The notes: generated by a model not told the origin, from the sequence alone. 39,566 nt of DNA from Leptolyngbya sp. DLM2.Bin15 (GCA_007694125.1 RECH01000193.1:1-39566), one strand, 5' to 3'; numbered from the stretch's first letter, positions 1 to 10,051 are shown. Numbers and translations are program-made.

Positions 1-670
1 CGCGATAGTGGCCGCGATCATCGGTGTAGGGCTCGGTGTAGCCGCCGAGTTTAATTTCCACCTTGGCTTCTGGACGCGCAATTTCCCAAGGGTTGCCCAG
101 TTTTAACCAGTTGTCAGGAATTTCTAGCTGAAATCCATTGCGAATAATTTGGTGGAAAATGCCAAATTCGTAGCGAATGCCATAGCCAATAGCCGGCATT
201 TCCAGCGTCGCGAGGGAGTCTAGAAAACAAGCCGCCAAACGACCTAAACCGCCATTGCCAAGACCTGGATCTTCCTCCTGTTCTAGAAGCTTATCCATGT
301 CGAGTCCTGTTTCGGCAACGGCTTGCTTCACTTGGTCATAGATTTCCAGGTTGATCAAGCTATTGCCCAAATGCCGACCCATGAGAAATTCTGCGGACAG
401 GTAGGCGACCATTTTCACCTTTTCGTCCGTGTAGCGTTCTTGGGTTCTTAGCCAGCGGTAGAGGAGGCGATCGCGTACTGTGTAGGCCAGGGCGGTATAA
501 AAGTCGTTCTCGGTGGCTGTAGCGGCGTTTTTGCCTTGGAGAAAAAATAGGTGGTCGGCAAAGGCGCGCTTGAGCGTTTCGATACTCAGCCCAGTACGGT
601 CATCTTCAATTTGAACCGTGGGACATTCGAGGGACTGGTTTTGGCTGTTGATTACGTCGTAGGTTGTCAT
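1..670 (-). CDS. glgP: glycogen/maltodextrin phosphorylase, N-terminal part (runs off the window)
   Basis: Reading the minus strand from the ATG at 668-670 gives an open frame of 223 codons to the window edge, beginning MTTYDVINSQ. It contains the alpha-glucan phosphorylase signatures AYLSAEFLMGR and EEDPGLGNGGLGRLAACF (about residues 88-155), followed by YGIRYEFGIFHQ. The enzyme releases glucose-1-phosphate from glycogen in the cytoplasm; the full family length is about 800-850 residues, so roughly three quarters lies outside the window, including the PLP-binding lysine. The start is supported by AGAGGA placed six bases before the ATG. The phosphoketolase gene ends 140 bp upstream on the same strand, so the two may be co-transcribed, although no direct evidence is visible. 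Confidence 0.95.
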   Translation of the reverse strand, partial: MTTYDVINSQNQSLECPTVQIEDDRTGLSIETLKRAFADHLFFLQGKNAATATENDFYTALAYTVRDRLLYRWLRTQERYTDEKVKMVAYLSAEFLMGRHLGNSLINLEIYDQVKQAVAETGLDMDKLLEQEEDPGLGNGGLGRLAACFLDSLATLEMPAIGYGIRYEFGIFHQIIRNGFQLEIPDNWLKLGNPWEIARPEAKVEIKLGGYTEPYTDDRGHYR

Positions 671-810
671 GGATTCCTCTCACGATTGTGCAGTCGGGTC
701 AACATAGGCGGGGGCGATCGCTAGATGCAGATCGCATAACGAGATCTGAGGCAAGACCCAGAGGAGGGTCAGGGGGCGATCGCCCAACGCCCCTGTCGTC
801 GTGGATGACC

Positions 811-3192
811 CTAGTAGGGCCACATCCAATCCCGGATATCGGGCATATCTTGCCCATGGCGGGCAATGTAGTGTTTGTGATCGATCAGCTTGTCCCGTAG
901 CGTTTGCATCACGTAGGCACCCGTACTCTGAAGAGAGGGAACTCGTTCAATCACGTCCATCGCCAAGTGGAAGCGATCGAGGTCATTGAGCACCACCATA
1001 TCAAATGGCGTGGTGGTGGTTCCTTCTTCTTTGTAGCCGCGCACGTGCATATTCTTATGGTTGGTGCGGCGATAGGTGAGCCGATGAATCAGCCAAGGGT
1101 AGCCGTGGTAGGCAAAGATGATCGGCTTATCGGTGGTAAAGAGGGTGTCAAACTCCTTATCGTTCAGCCCGTGGGGGTGTTCACTCTCCGGTTGGAGGGT
1201 CATCAAGTCCACCACGTTGATCACCCGTACCTTAAGGTCAGGGAAATGCTGCCGCAGTAGATCCGTGGCTGCCAGCGTTTCCAGGGTAGGCACATCGCCA
1301 GCGCAGGCAAGCACCACATCCGGTTCACTGCCCTGATCGTTGCTAGCCCAGTCCCAAATGCCGATGCCCTTGGTGCAGTGCTTGACGGCTGCATCCATGT
1401 CTAGATATTGCAGCGACGGTTGTTTCCCCGCCACCACGACGTTGACATAGTGCCGACTGCGCAGACAGTGGTCGGTCACCGACAGCAGGGTGTTGGCATC
1501 GGGGGGTAGATACACCCGAATCACATCTGCTTTTTTATTGATCACATGGTCAATAAAACCGGGATCTTGGTGGCTAAAGCCGTTGTGATCCTGCCGCCAC
1601 ACGTGGGAGGTGAGCAGGTAGTTGAGGGAAGCAATGGGGCGTCGCCAGGGAATATGGCGAGTGGTCTTCAGCCATTTGGCATGTTGGTTAAACATGGAGT
1701 CGATCAAATGGATGAAGGCTTCATAGCAGGAGAAGAAGCCATGGCGACCGGTGAGCAGATAGCCTTCTAGCCAGCCCTGACAGGTGTGCTCGCTCAAGAT
1801 TTCCATGACCCGACCATTGGCAGCCAGGTGATCATCTTCGGGGAGCGTCTCGGCGACCCAGGTGCGCTCGCTGACCTCAAAGATGGGATGCAGACGGTTG
1901 GACGCTGTTTCATCAGGGCCAAAGACCCGAAAGTTTTGGCTATCCATGTTTTGCTTCATCACGTCCCGGAGGAACTTGCCCATTTCCAAGGTGGCTTGGG
2001 CGTAGGTGGTAGCAGGTTTGGGAACGGGAACGGCATAGTCTTGGAAGTCTGGCATTCGCAGATCCCGCAGCAGGATACCGCCGTTGGCATGGGGATTGGC
2101 ACCCATGCGGCGATCGCCCTCGGGGGCTAGGGCCGCCAGTTCAGGGATCAGCGTACCGGCTTCATCAAACAGCTCTTCCGGCTTGTAGCTCTTCATCCAG
2201 TCTTCTAGCAGCCGGATGTGGTCTTCATTGGTGGCCAAGTCGGAGAAGGGAACTTGGTGCGATCGCCAATAGTCCTCGGTTTTCTTGCCATCCACTTCTT
2301 TGGGCCCCGTCCAGCCCTTGGGCGACTTGAGGACGATCATGGGCCATTGGGGCCGCTGCCGGTAGCCGTTAGTGCGGGCATCTTGCTGAATGGTCTTGAT
2401 TTCAGATATGGCCAGCTCCATGGTGCGAGCCATGAGCTGGTGCATCTCTTCAGGATCCGAGCCCTCCACAAAGTAGGGACGGTAGCCATAGCCTACAAAC
2501 AGGCTTTCTAGTTCCCCATGGCTGAGGCGAGACAGCACGGTGGGGTTGGCGATCTTGTAGCCATTCAGGTGCAAAATCGGCAGCACTGCCCCGTCGTGAA
2601 CCGGGTTGAGGAATTTGTTGGAATGCCAACTGGCCGCCAGCGGGCCGGTTTCTGCCTCCCCGTCGCCCACCACGCAGGCCACAATCAAGTCTGGGTTATC
2701 AAACGCGGCTCCATAGGCATGGGATAGGGCATAGCCCAACTCGCCGCCTTCATGGATCGAGCCAGGGGTTTCTGGCGCAACGTGGCTAGGAATTCCGCCA
2801 GGGAAGGAAAACTGCTTAAACAGTCTGAAGATTCCGTCTTCATCCTGGGAAATATTAGGGTAGAACTCGCTGTAGGTACCTTCTAGATACGTATTGGCGA
2901 CTAAACCGGGGCCACCGTGCCCTGGCCCGGCGATGTAGACCACATTCAGGTCTTGAGCCTTAATCAAGCGATTGAGATGGACGTAGATGAAATTTAGCCC
3001 AGGGGTGGTGCCCCAATGTCCCAAGAGGCGAGGCTTAATGTGCTCCAACTTGAGGGGCTCTTTCAGCAACGGATTGCCGTAAAGGTAAATTTGCCCTACG
3101 GAAAGATAGTTGGCGGCGCGCCAATAGGCGTTGATTTTGCCCAGATCTTCCGCTGATAGAGGTTTGGATTTGATGACGTCTGCAACAACCAT
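811..3192 (-). CDS. xfp: xylulose-5-phosphate/fructose-6-phosphate phosphoketolase
   Basis: A thiamine-diphosphate enzyme that splits xylulose-5-phosphate or fructose-6-phosphate with phosphate into acetyl phosphate and an aldose phosphate. Visible motifs, numbered from [10 protein letters not shown], are [11 protein letters not shown] (58-68), AGPGHGGPG (88-96), [17 protein letters not shown] (148-164) and the cofactor-binding GDGEAETG (176-183). At 793 residues it matches the family length of about 790-800. The frame stays open upstream to 3267, but those 25 extra residues resemble no family N-terminus, so the ATG at 3190-3192 is preferred; its Shine-Dalgarno is weak. Glycogen phosphorylase follows on the same strand, which would join glycogen breakdown to the phosphoketolase route. 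That link is inference from adjacency. Substrate preference between C5 and C6 sugars cannot be read from the sequence. Confidence 0.96.
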   Translation of the reverse strand: MVVADVIKSKPLSAEDLGKINAYWRAANYLSVGQIYLYGNPLLKEPLKLEHIKPRLLGHWGTTPGLNFIYVHLNRLIKAQDLNVVYIAGPGHGGPGLVANTYLEGTYSEFYPNISQDEDGIFRLFKQFSFPGGIPSHVAPETPGSIHEGGELGYALSHAYGAAFDNPDLIVACVVGDGEAETGPLAASWHSNKFLNPVHDGAVLPILHLNGYKIANPTVLSRLSHGELESLFVGYGYRPYFVEGSDPEEMHQLMARTMELAISEIKTIQQDARTNGYRQRPQWPMIVLKSPKGWTGPKEVDGKKTEDYWRSHQVPFSDLATNEDHIRLLEDWMKSYKPEELFDEAGTLIPELAALAPEGDRRMGANPHANGGILLRDLRMPDFQDYAVPVPKPATTYAQATLEMGKFLRDVMKQNMDSQNFRVFGPDETASNRLHPIFEVSERTWVAETLPEDDHLAANGRVMEILSEHTCQGWLEGYLLTGRHGFFSCYEAFIHLIDSMFNQHAKWLKTTRHIPWRRPIASLNYLLTSHVWRQDHNGFSHQDPGFIDHVINKKADVIRVYLPPDANTLLSVTDHCLRSRHYVNVVVAGKQPSLQYLDMDAAVKHCTKGIGIWDWASNDQGSEPDVVLACAGDVPTLETLAATDLLRQHFPDLKVRVINVVDLMTLQPESEHPHGLNDKEFDTLFTTDKPIIFAYHGYPWLIHRLTYRRTNHKNMHVRGYKEEGTTTTPFDMVVLNDLDRFHLAMDVIERVPSLQSTGAYVMQTLRDKLIDHKHYIARHGQDMPDIRDWMWPY

Positions 3193-3703
3193 AGGTATGA
3201 ACTCTAGTGTGATGTTCTCAATGACAGTGCTAGGGAAGGGAGGAGCGATCGCTCTTAACCAACCCACGACACAATTCAGGATGCGAACTTGAGAATTCTA
3301 GACGCTGTCCTGTAGGCCAACCGGGAGACCAACATGGCTGAGTTCGTCAAGGGAAAACGAACGTGGTTGTTAGAATAGCCGCCCATCGATAGCTTCACGT
3401 CTAAAAACTATCGAGTGATGAGGATCCGACGGTGGTACGCTAACAACCCTGCCTCCAATCTAGAGGCACTATGGGGGAATACCGGCAATAGCTTGTAAAT
3501 TTCTTCAGGTTTGGGTGTGCTAAGAACGAAAAATCGTCCTCCTCTACCTCGGCACAACTCGATGAGCACCTAGTTTTCAATCGCTTCCTTGGCTATAGGT
3601 GTAGATCATTGCAGCGCGATCGCCATCTACCGCAGGGTGGGGATTGTCCCATACACCACCCAGGCACCGCCCATACGCCACTGCTAGGACGGCAAAACCC
3701 CCA
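3193..3703. other. intergenic stretch upstream of phosphoketolase
   Basis: No convincing gene. It must contain the minus-strand promoter of the phosphoketolase, for which I see no consensus -35/-10 pair. Its centre holds a nested set of inverted repeats listed separately (3365-3468). Confidence 0.5.
3365..3468 (+). other. nested inverted repeats, candidate structured RNA
   Basis: Outer arms GGTTGTTAG (3365-3373) and CTAACAACC (3440-3448) are perfect complements. Inside them lie TCGATAG (3386-3392) and CTATCGA (3408-3414), also perfect. Between these, GCCGCC (3378-3383) can pair with GGTGGT (3431-3436) if two G-U wobbles are allowed, which works only in RNA copied from the plus strand. A further hairpin, TGCCTC/GAGGCA (3450-3455 and 3463-3468), follows at once. 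No open frame uses this segment. The pairing is seen; an RNA function is inference. Confidence 0.35.
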
Positions 3704-3734
3704 TAAGAAAACCGCCTTGGATGCACCAAGACGG
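3704..3734 (-). terminator. rho-independent terminator of leuCD
   Basis: On the minus strand CCGTCTTGG, a five-base loop and CCAAGGCGG form a nine-pair stem with one wobble, followed by TTTTCTT. It sits 78-108 bases after the leuD stop, in the right orientation to end the leuC-leuD transcript. Confidence 0.75.
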
Positions 3735-3811
3735 TCAGCAATGGGACACATTTAAGCGGCAGCGTCTGCTTGCGAGACTTCCTTCAAGAACTCCCACCTG
3801 CTGCCTAAGAC

Positions 3812-4405
<594 letters not shown>

Positions 4406-4463
4406 GGGTGTCTCCAAGGGATAAATGTGGGAACTACAAGCGGGGATCAAGGCTGGGCAGTCG

Positions 4464-5867
4464 CTACAGGACGCTGCGGACGTCGGTCACCTGGCCAGCG
4501 ATCGCTGCTGCCGCTACCATCGCCGGACTCATCAAGAGCGTGCGTCCTGAGGAGGATCCCTGCCGTCCTTTGAAGTTGCGGTTGGAGGACGAGGCGCTAA
4601 TTTGGGATCCCTGGAGCTTGTCGGGGTTCATGGCCAAACACATGGAACAGCCCGGTTCACGCCATTCAAACCCCGCATTCACAAATACATCATGGAGACC
4701 TTCCGCCTCCGCCTGCTGCTTCACCCGCTCGGAGCCAGGGACGACAAAGGCCTTGACCGTAGAAGCCACCCGCTTGCCCTTGGCTACCTTGGCGGCTTCC
4801 CGCAGATCTTCGATGCGGCCGTTGGTGCAGCTACCGATGAAGCAAACGTCGATGGGCGTCCCCTGAATCGGGCTACCGGGCTGCAGCTTCATGTATTGGT
4901 AGGCTTCCTGAGCGATCGCCCGTTCGTCCTCCGGCATGGTGTCCGGTGTGGGGATCGGTTCGCTGACGCCAATCCCTTGCCCTGGCGTGATCCCCCAGGT
5001 GACCGTCGGTTCAATATCCGCCGCATCGAAGACCACCACATCGTCGTAGTGTGCATCAGCATCACTGCGCAGACCGTTCCACCAGGCCACCGCTTGATCC
5101 CAGGCCTCACCCTTGGGGGCAAAGTCCCGCCCCTGGAGGTAGTCGTAGGTGGTCTGGTCGGGATTAATGTAGCCGCAGCGAGCGCCGCCTTCGATGGCCA
5201 TGTTGCACACGGTCATGCGCTCTTCCATGGACATCTGTTCAAACGTAGTACCGGCATATTCGTAGGCATAGCCCACGCCGCCCTTGACGCCGAGCTTGCG
5301 GATGATGTGGAGAATCACATCCTTGGCATAAACCCCCGGATTGAGGGTGCCGTTGACTTCCACCCGCCGCACCTTGAGCTTCGACAGAGCCAGGGTTTGG
5401 GAGGCCAACACATCCCGCACTTGGCTGGTACCAATCCCAAAGGCGATCGCCCCGAAGGCTCCGTGGGTGGAGGTATGGCTATCTCCACAGGCAATGGTCA
5501 TGCCGGGCTGGGTCAACCCTTGCTCTGGGGCAATCACATGGACGATGCCCTGGTTGCCGGACTTGACGTTATAAAAGGTGATGCCGTTATCGGTGGCATT
5601 GCGTTCGATGGCCTGCATCATCTCTTCGGCCAGGGTGTCTACAAAGGGACGGGCCTGGTTTTCCGTGGGGACGATGTGGTCCACGGTGGCGACGGTGCGA
5701 TCGGGGAAGAGAACCTTAAGGCCGCGATCGCGCAGCATGGCAAAGGCTTGAGGACTAGTGACCTCGTGGATCAGGTGCAGTCCAATAAAAAGCTGTGTTT
5801 GACCAGAGGGCAAGGTGCCCACGGTATGTAAGTCCCAAACTTTATCGAAGAGAGTGCCTGCGCTCAT
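4464..5867 (-). CDS. leuC: 3-isopropylmalate dehydratase large subunit
   Basis: Catalytic large subunit of isopropylmalate isomerase, an aconitase-family enzyme carrying a [4Fe-4S] cluster. The 467-residue protein has [13 protein letters not shown] (127-139) and the three cluster ligands C347 (FIGSCTNGR), C407 and C410 ([13 protein letters not shown]). The C-terminal substrate region [12 protein letters not shown] is intact. AGAGGA lies ten bases before the ATG. The gene is divergent from a LysR-type regulator across a 142-bp gap that contains a T-N11-A dyad, which suggests regulation by that protein; this is inference. Confidence 0.97.
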   Translation of the reverse strand: MSAGTLFDKVWDLHTVGTLPSGQTQLFIGLHLIHEVTSPQAFAMLRDRGLKVLFPDRTVATVDHIVPTENQARPFVDTLAEEMMQAIERNATDNGITFYNVKSGNQGIVHVIAPEQGLTQPGMTIACGDSHTSTHGAFGAIAFGIGTSQVRDVLASQTLALSKLKVRRVEVNGTLNPGVYAKDVILHIIRKLGVKGGVGYAYEYAGTTFEQMSMEERMTVCNMAIEGGARCGYINPDQTTYDYLQGRDFAPKGEAWDQAVAWWNGLRSDADAHYDDVVVFDAADIEPTVTWGITPGQGIGVSEPIPTPDTMPEDERAIAQEAYQYMKLQPGSPIQGTPIDVCFIGSCTNGRIEDLREAAKVAKGKRVASTVKAFVVPGSERVKQQAEAEGLHDVFVNAGFEWREPGCSMCLAMNPDKLQGSQISASSSNRNFKGRQGSSSGRTLLMSPAMVAAAAIAGQVTDVRSVL

Positions 5868-5902
5868 GGCGATCGTCCTCTGAAGTGTCTATATCGGCGT
5901 AC

Positions 5903-5917
5903 CTTCTACCCTAGAAG
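5903..5917. promoter_or_regulatory. candidate LysR-type operator (T-N11-A dyad)
   Basis: CTTCTACCCTAGAAG is a perfect six-base dyad around a three-base centre, with T5904 and A5916 exactly eleven bases apart, the classic LysR-family box. It lies 36 bp upstream of leuC and 92 bp upstream of the divergent LysR gene. A second dyad, ATAG-N8-CTAT at 5941-5956, lies nearer the regulator's own start and beside an AT-rich stretch that could be its -10 region. Confidence 0.55.
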
Positions 5918-6009
5918 CGAATCCTAGAGATGTCCAATATATAGTTAGGGCACTATTAATATATAAAACGTATGAGTCTTTCTCCAGGCAGAGCATCTCC
6001 AGCCAAACC

Positions 6010-6894
6010 ATGATTGAATTTCGACATCTGCGCTATTTCGTTGCCGTAGCGGAAGAACTACACTTTGGGCGCGCCGCCGAGCGACTGCACATGGCCCAGC
6101 CGCCCCTGAGCCAGCAAATCCGTCAGCTTGAGGAACAGCTTGGTTTTCAGTTGTTTCATCGCACCAAGCGCCGGGTGACACTTACCGAGGCGGGGCAGGT
6201 GTTTTTGGATCACAGCCAGGATTTGCTGCAGCAGCTTGAGCGGGCGGTGGAATCGGGGCGTCAGGCCAGCCGTGGGGAAGTGGGGCAGTTGGCGATCGGC
6301 TTCGTGAGTTCTGCCACCTACAACGTGCTGCCGATGATTCTGCACGAATTTCGCGATCGCTTCCCCCAAGTCAACCTCACGCTGCGGGAACTGACGACGG
6401 ATCAACAGGTGCGCTGGCTGGCGGAAAATCGTCTCGACGTCGGCTTCATTCGCCCGCCCATCGACGATGCTCAGCTTAAAACCCAGGTGATTTTGCAGGA
6501 ACCGCTGGTGGTGGCTCTGCCGGTTCACCATCCCCTGGCTGCCCAAGCGGCCATTTCCCTAAGATCGCTGGCGGGAGAATCCTTCATTCTCTTTCCCCGC
6601 CGCCTGGCTCCCGGCCTGTATGACCAAGTGATTAGTCTTTGCCAATCGGCGGACTTTAGCCCCAAGGTAGTTCAAGAAGCCATCCAAATGCAGACCATTG
6701 TCAGCCTGGTGGCCGCCCGGATGGGCGTGGCGATCGTACCGATATCCATCCAGCACTTGGGGCGCACCGGCGTGGTCTATCGCCCCCTGCAAGAACCCAC
6801 ACCCCAGGCAGCGATCGCCCTCCTCTGGCATCCAGACAAACTCACCCCCGTCAGCCAACAATTTCTGGCCATGGTCAACCGCTTGACCCATTAG
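6010..6894 (+). CDS. LysR-family transcriptional regulator
   Basis: A 294-residue protein of standard LysR layout: a winged helix-turn-helix at about 1-60 (MIEFRHLRYFVAVAEELHFGRAAERL, then QPPLSQQIRQLEEQLGFQLFHR), a linker helix, and a two-lobed effector domain from about 90 to 290 with GQLAIGFVSSATYNVLP at its start. The start is fixed by the invariant N-terminal pattern rather than by a Shine-Dalgarno sequence. It is divergent from leuC, and LysR regulators usually control the divergent gene; a leucine-pathway intermediate would be a reasonable effector, but nothing in the sequence proves it. It ends 14 bp from the convergent histidine kinase gene. Confidence 0.93.
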   Translation: MIEFRHLRYFVAVAEELHFGRAAERLHMAQPPLSQQIRQLEEQLGFQLFHRTKRRVTLTEAGQVFLDHSQDLLQQLERAVESGRQASRGEVGQLAIGFVSSATYNVLPMILHEFRDRFPQVNLTLRELTTDQQVRWLAENRLDVGFIRPPIDDAQLKTQVILQEPLVVALPVHHPLAAQAAISLRSLAGESFILFPRRLAPGLYDQVISLCQSADFSPKVVQEAIQMQTIVSLVAARMGVAIVPISIQHLGRTGVVYRPLQEPTPQAAIALLWHPDKLTPVSQQFLAMVNRLTH

Positions 6895-6908
6895 TTGGGG
6901 ATATCCCA

Positions 6909-8975
6909 TTAGGTTTCGCTTGATCCCATGCCATACATCGGCAGATCCAGGGTGATCTGGGTGCCATACTGGGGGGTAGACTGCAGACCAATATGCCCTC
7001 GATGTTGATGCACGATAGTTTGATAGCTGACGGTGAGCCCCAGCCCTGTACCGCGCCCCACGTCTTTGGTGGTGAAAAAGGGATCAAAGATGCGGGTTTG
7101 GTGTTCTGGCGCAATGCCCGGGCCGTTGTCAGCGATCGCGATCCGAATCCAGGTCTGGCCTGTTTCGCGATCGGAGTAGAGCGCCGTGGTGATGTCAATA
7201 AACTTTGGGGTGTGGGAGGGCAGATCGGCTAGGGCATCGAGGGCATTGCCGACAATATTCACAAACACTTGATTGAGCAACTGGGGGTAGCATTCTACCC
7301 AGGGCAAATCGCTATAATGCCGCCGCACCGTCACATCGAGGGGAATCTGGCTTTTGAGGATATCCAACGCGGTATCGAGACTGTCGTGCAGGTCGGCCAG
7401 CTTCCATTCTGCTTCATCCAGCCGGGCAAACCGCCGCAGAGACAGGACAATCTGGCGAATGCGCTCCGCCCCAGTTTGCATCGACCGCAGGGTGTCGGGG
7501 AGATCTCGCAGTAAAAAGTCGAGGTCGAGGTCGTCGATCAGCGATTGTAATTCCTCATCCCCAGGGGTGCGATCGCGGTAGAGCTGCACCAGTTGCATCA
7601 AGCCCTCCACATACTTCTCCACGTGGGGAATGTTGCCGTAGATGAAACTCACCGGATTATTGATCTCATGGGCTACTCCCGCCACCATCCGCCCTAGGCT
7701 AGACATTTTCTCACTTTGGATGAGCTGGGCCTGGGTATGCTGCAGATCCAGCAACGTTTGGCTAAGCTGCTGGGCCTGGGCGCGACTGGTTTCCGCCTGC
7801 TGCTGCACCTGGGTATAGAGATAGGCCTGCTGAATGGAAATGGCGAGCTGATCTGCCACCGCCTGGGCCAGTTCCTGGTCGTCTTTTGACCAATAGCGCA
7901 CATGGCTGCACTGGTTGATGTACAAAATGGCGTGGAGGCGCTCCTTGGTTTGCACCGGCACCATCAGGGCCGAGCGAATCTGGGCATCCTGATACTCGGG
8001 ATTGCAGTCTCCAATGCGCGGATCCTGGGATACATCGGTGATCACCACCCGCTGCCGATGTTCGGTCACCCAACGGGTGATCGGCCCGTTGGTATCAAAG
8101 CCCTCAATCGACGGCAAAAAGGGCGGGCGACAGACTTCAAAGAGGTAGTGTTGGCGAAAAACGTTGCCAATGCGCTCGGTATCCGGCAGGCTTTGAAACA
8201 ACTGCGAGGTTTCATCCGGCGGGTTGACCAAATGCACCAGGCAGCGATCGCTACCGATGGCATCCATCACCTGGGTAATGGTTTGGGAGAGCACCAAGCG
8301 CAGATCCAAACTTTGGCGAGTTTGATTGGTGATGTAGTTCACCACCTGCTCTCGCCGCGCCTGTTTTTGGATAGTTTCGTAGAGCTGCGCCTGGTAAATG
8401 GCCACCTCAAGCTGCTGGGCAATGGTTTGAATCAGATCTAGATCCGCATTGCTCAGGGGCGTGCTGCAGGAGCCCAGGGCCGCAATAAACCCAAGGGCAT
8501 TGGCCTGCCCCTTCACCGGCACCAGCAAATTCACCGGCTGCCCCAGCACCTCCCAGCGCGGTAGATGGGGCGATCGCATTTGAATAAACGGACGACTCAA
8601 CAACCCTTGCCCATGGGATGGAGAGGTTGTGAGCCCTGCTGCAAATTCTCCTTTGCGCACCAAGGTTGCTGCACTGCCAAATCGAGCTAGGGGATAGTAG
8701 CCCACCAAGGATGGATGCTCGGACGGCTGGGTTTGGCAAACCACTTGAATGCGCTGGATATCTTTGAAATACCAGAAAAACAAGCAGGACTCGACCCCCA
8801 ATAGATCTGAGATTTCATCGACAGCCGTTTGCAGCACCACATTCAGCTCTAGAGAGCCGCGAATGCGATCGAGAATGCGACGCAGGGATTGACTTTGCTG
8901 CGCGGAGGGAGAAGATCCAGACACCAAAATATTTTTAAGCTGGTGGAGAAATAAAAGCACGGTCGTCAGCAGCAC
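6909..8975 (-). CDS. GAF-GAF sensor histidine kinase
   Basis: A 688-residue kinase without transmembrane helices apart from a short hydrophobic N-terminus. Two GAF-type sensor domains occupy about 35-200 and 215-390, followed by a coiled coil rich in Gln (about 385-425). The phosphoacceptor is H436 in VAGVAHEINNP; the ATPase domain shows the N box (FVNIVGNALDAL, about 571-582), DNGPG (616-620), DPFFTTK (631-637) and GTGLGL (642-647). No receiver domain or adjacent response regulator is present, so it is an orphan kinase. The GAF ligand is unknown; cysteines occur but no obvious bilin-attachment motif. The GTG start at 8973-8975 has no clear Shine-Dalgarno sequence, so the first residues are uncertain. 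Confidence 0.92.
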   Translation of the reverse strand: MLLTTVLLFLHQLKNILVSGSSPSAQQSQSLRRILDRIRGSLELNVVLQTAVDEISDLLGVESCLFFWYFKDIQRIQVVCQTQPSEHPSLVGYYPLARFGSAATLVRKGEFAAGLTTSPSHGQGLLSRPFIQMRSPHLPRWEVLGQPVNLLVPVKGQANALGFIAALGSCSTPLSNADLDLIQTIAQQLEVAIYQAQLYETIQKQARREQVVNYITNQTRQSLDLRLVLSQTITQVMDAIGSDRCLVHLVNPPDETSQLFQSLPDTERIGNVFRQHYLFEVCRPPFLPSIEGFDTNGPITRWVTEHRQRVVITDVSQDPRIGDCNPEYQDAQIRSALMVPVQTKERLHAILYINQCSHVRYWSKDDQELAQAVADQLAISIQQAYLYTQVQQQAETSRAQAQQLSQTLLDLQHTQAQLIQSEKMSSLGRMVAGVAHEINNPVSFIYGNIPHVEKYVEGLMQLVQLYRDRTPGDEELQSLIDDLDLDFLLRDLPDTLRSMQTGAERIRQIVLSLRRFARLDEAEWKLADLHDSLDTALDILKSQIPLDVTVRRHYSDLPWVECYPQLLNQVFVNIVGNALDALADLPSHTPKFIDITTALYSDRETGQTWIRIAIADNGPGIAPEHQTRIFDPFFTTKDVGRGTGLGLTVSYQTIVHQHRGHIGLQSTPQYGTQITLDLPMYGMGSSET

Positions 8976-9516
8976 GGATGCTCAGAACAGGGGTGAACGG
9001 AATCGATGGCGTTTTACCAGCCGAACCAAGGGAGCTAATTCAATCTGACCGATCCATGGATCAGCAGGCATTAGGAAAGCAGACCACCGGGGGAGGCGAT
9101 TCTACCCAATCAAGCATCAGAAGAGGGGGCTCACCGTTGAAGGTTTTGAGATGGCACGGTAGATCGACACATCAGGGCTCCCCATACCTCATCTAGGGCG
9201 AGAGCAACGGATCATTACTGGCAAATGAAAGATATTGGATGGAAGACGTTGGAAGGTGGGTTGCCTATGTCAGAATCCTTGCCTGACACCAAGCCACTGA
9301 GCCTATCCTTGGACATGAATACGAACTGTTCACACGATTGCACCGACCCCGGACAACGATCCCAAGTATCGGGGAATTCTATGACAGATGGACTGCGCCA
9401 CACCCTGAAACGTTGCCGACACAAGCTTTTATCCTAGCTATTTCCCAAGGCAGTAGGCTACCCCCTTGAGCTAGCCCTTGTCTTAGAACAATAACTTTTG
9501 CTTGTTTGGCTGATTT
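8976..9516. other. intergenic, no supported gene
   Basis: Open frames here lack recognisable products. The only mildly supported one begins at 9267 (56 codons, with AAGGTGG upstream), but its composition looks random. The promoter of the histidine kinase should lie in the first part. Confidence 0.4.
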
Positions 9517-9656
9517 GATCAAATTGCACGTGATTAAGATCACTCTTATCACTGTACCAAGATCACTAAGGTCATCCAGTCTAGATCACTACAAAATCAT
9601 GATTTGATCACGCCACTTTGGCTAGAGGATCACCGGTGAGTTCACTGAGACATCAC
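9517..9656. repeat. phased ATCA(C) array, seven copies at 21-23 bp
   Basis: GATCA occurs at 9517, 9538, 9561, 9584, 9606 and 9628, with spacings of 21, 23, 23, 22 and 22 bp. A seventh, ATCAC at 9652, continues the series after 23 bp. All but the first read ATCAC, and the preceding bases are mostly A/T. The sequence between copies is not conserved, so this is not a simple tandem duplication. Two helical turns between sites places all on one DNA face, as in iterated operators or iterons. It lies directly upstream of the small gene at 9726. Confidence 0.6.
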
Positions 9657-9661
9657 AGCGC

Positions 9662-9697
9662 CTTCATACAATATCTACGATACTCATGAGTATGAAG
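9662..9697 (+). promoter_or_regulatory. inverted repeat over a probable -10
   Basis: CTTCATAC (9662-9669) and GTATGAAG (9690-9697) are perfect eight-base inverted repeats. A 14-bp palindrome, ATACTCATGAGTAT (9680-9693), overlaps the right arm, so two folds compete. TACAAT (9667-9672), a five-of-six match to a -10, overlaps the left arm. The start codon is 29 bases further on. Confidence 0.45.
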
Positions 9698-9725
9698 CCC
9701 CCCCACCAATCAGGAACCTCAGCTC

Positions 9726-9929
9726 ATGCATACCCAACCTCACCTGCACTTTACGTCCCTCGAACAAATTATTCAGCGCATTTTTGAAACTCGCTGTATC
9801 ACACGTCTCGACCAACAGCAGTTTATGAGCATGGTACGGTCAGCCGGAGCGATCGCTCCCCAAGACCAAGCGCTGATTAACCGGGTGTTTGATGCCCTGC
9901 GCCACGGACGCTTGAAAGTTACCGACTAG
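9726..9929 (+). CDS. small conserved cyanobacterial protein, unknown function
   Basis: A 67-residue protein with the pattern FTSLEQIIQRIFETRCITRLDQQQFMSMV, then a second helix-rich half ending in a basic tail (DALRHGRLKVTD). I recognise the general form, 'SLE..I..VF.T..IT..DQ..FM', from short cyanobacterial proteins with no assigned function; that recall is not a database result. AGGA lies ten bases before the ATG. No cysteine pair, signal peptide or membrane segment is visible. The gene stands alone downstream of the phased ATCAC array and the inverted repeat, an unusually elaborate upstream region for so small a gene. Confidence 0.75.
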   Translation: MHTQPHLHFTSLEQIIQRIFETRCITRLDQQQFMSMVRSAGAIAPQDQALINRVFDALRHGRLKVTD

Positions 9930-10051
9930 GCTCGACACCGCCACCATCCACCAGGCTAGACCAACGGGTATCAGAGTTGCCCACCTAGCGATCGAAAAGA
10001 TGGTAGATTCTGATTCAACTTCACTTGCCAGCGCGCTCTGGGAGGCACACC

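Noticed and set aside
3193-3267. N-terminal extension of phosphoketolase by 25 residues
   Set aside because: The extension does not look like the family and includes a HIP1-containing, promoter-like segment; the internal ATG gives the standard length.
4602-5831. A 409-codon plus-strand frame opposite leuC
   Set aside because: It lies entirely over a certain leuC gene with cluster cysteines and a ribosome-binding site; the product matches nothing.
9225-9437. 70-codon frame, or 56 codons from 9267 with AAGGTGG upstream
   Set aside because: No recognisable family, unremarkable composition and no clear terminator; not enough to call a gene.
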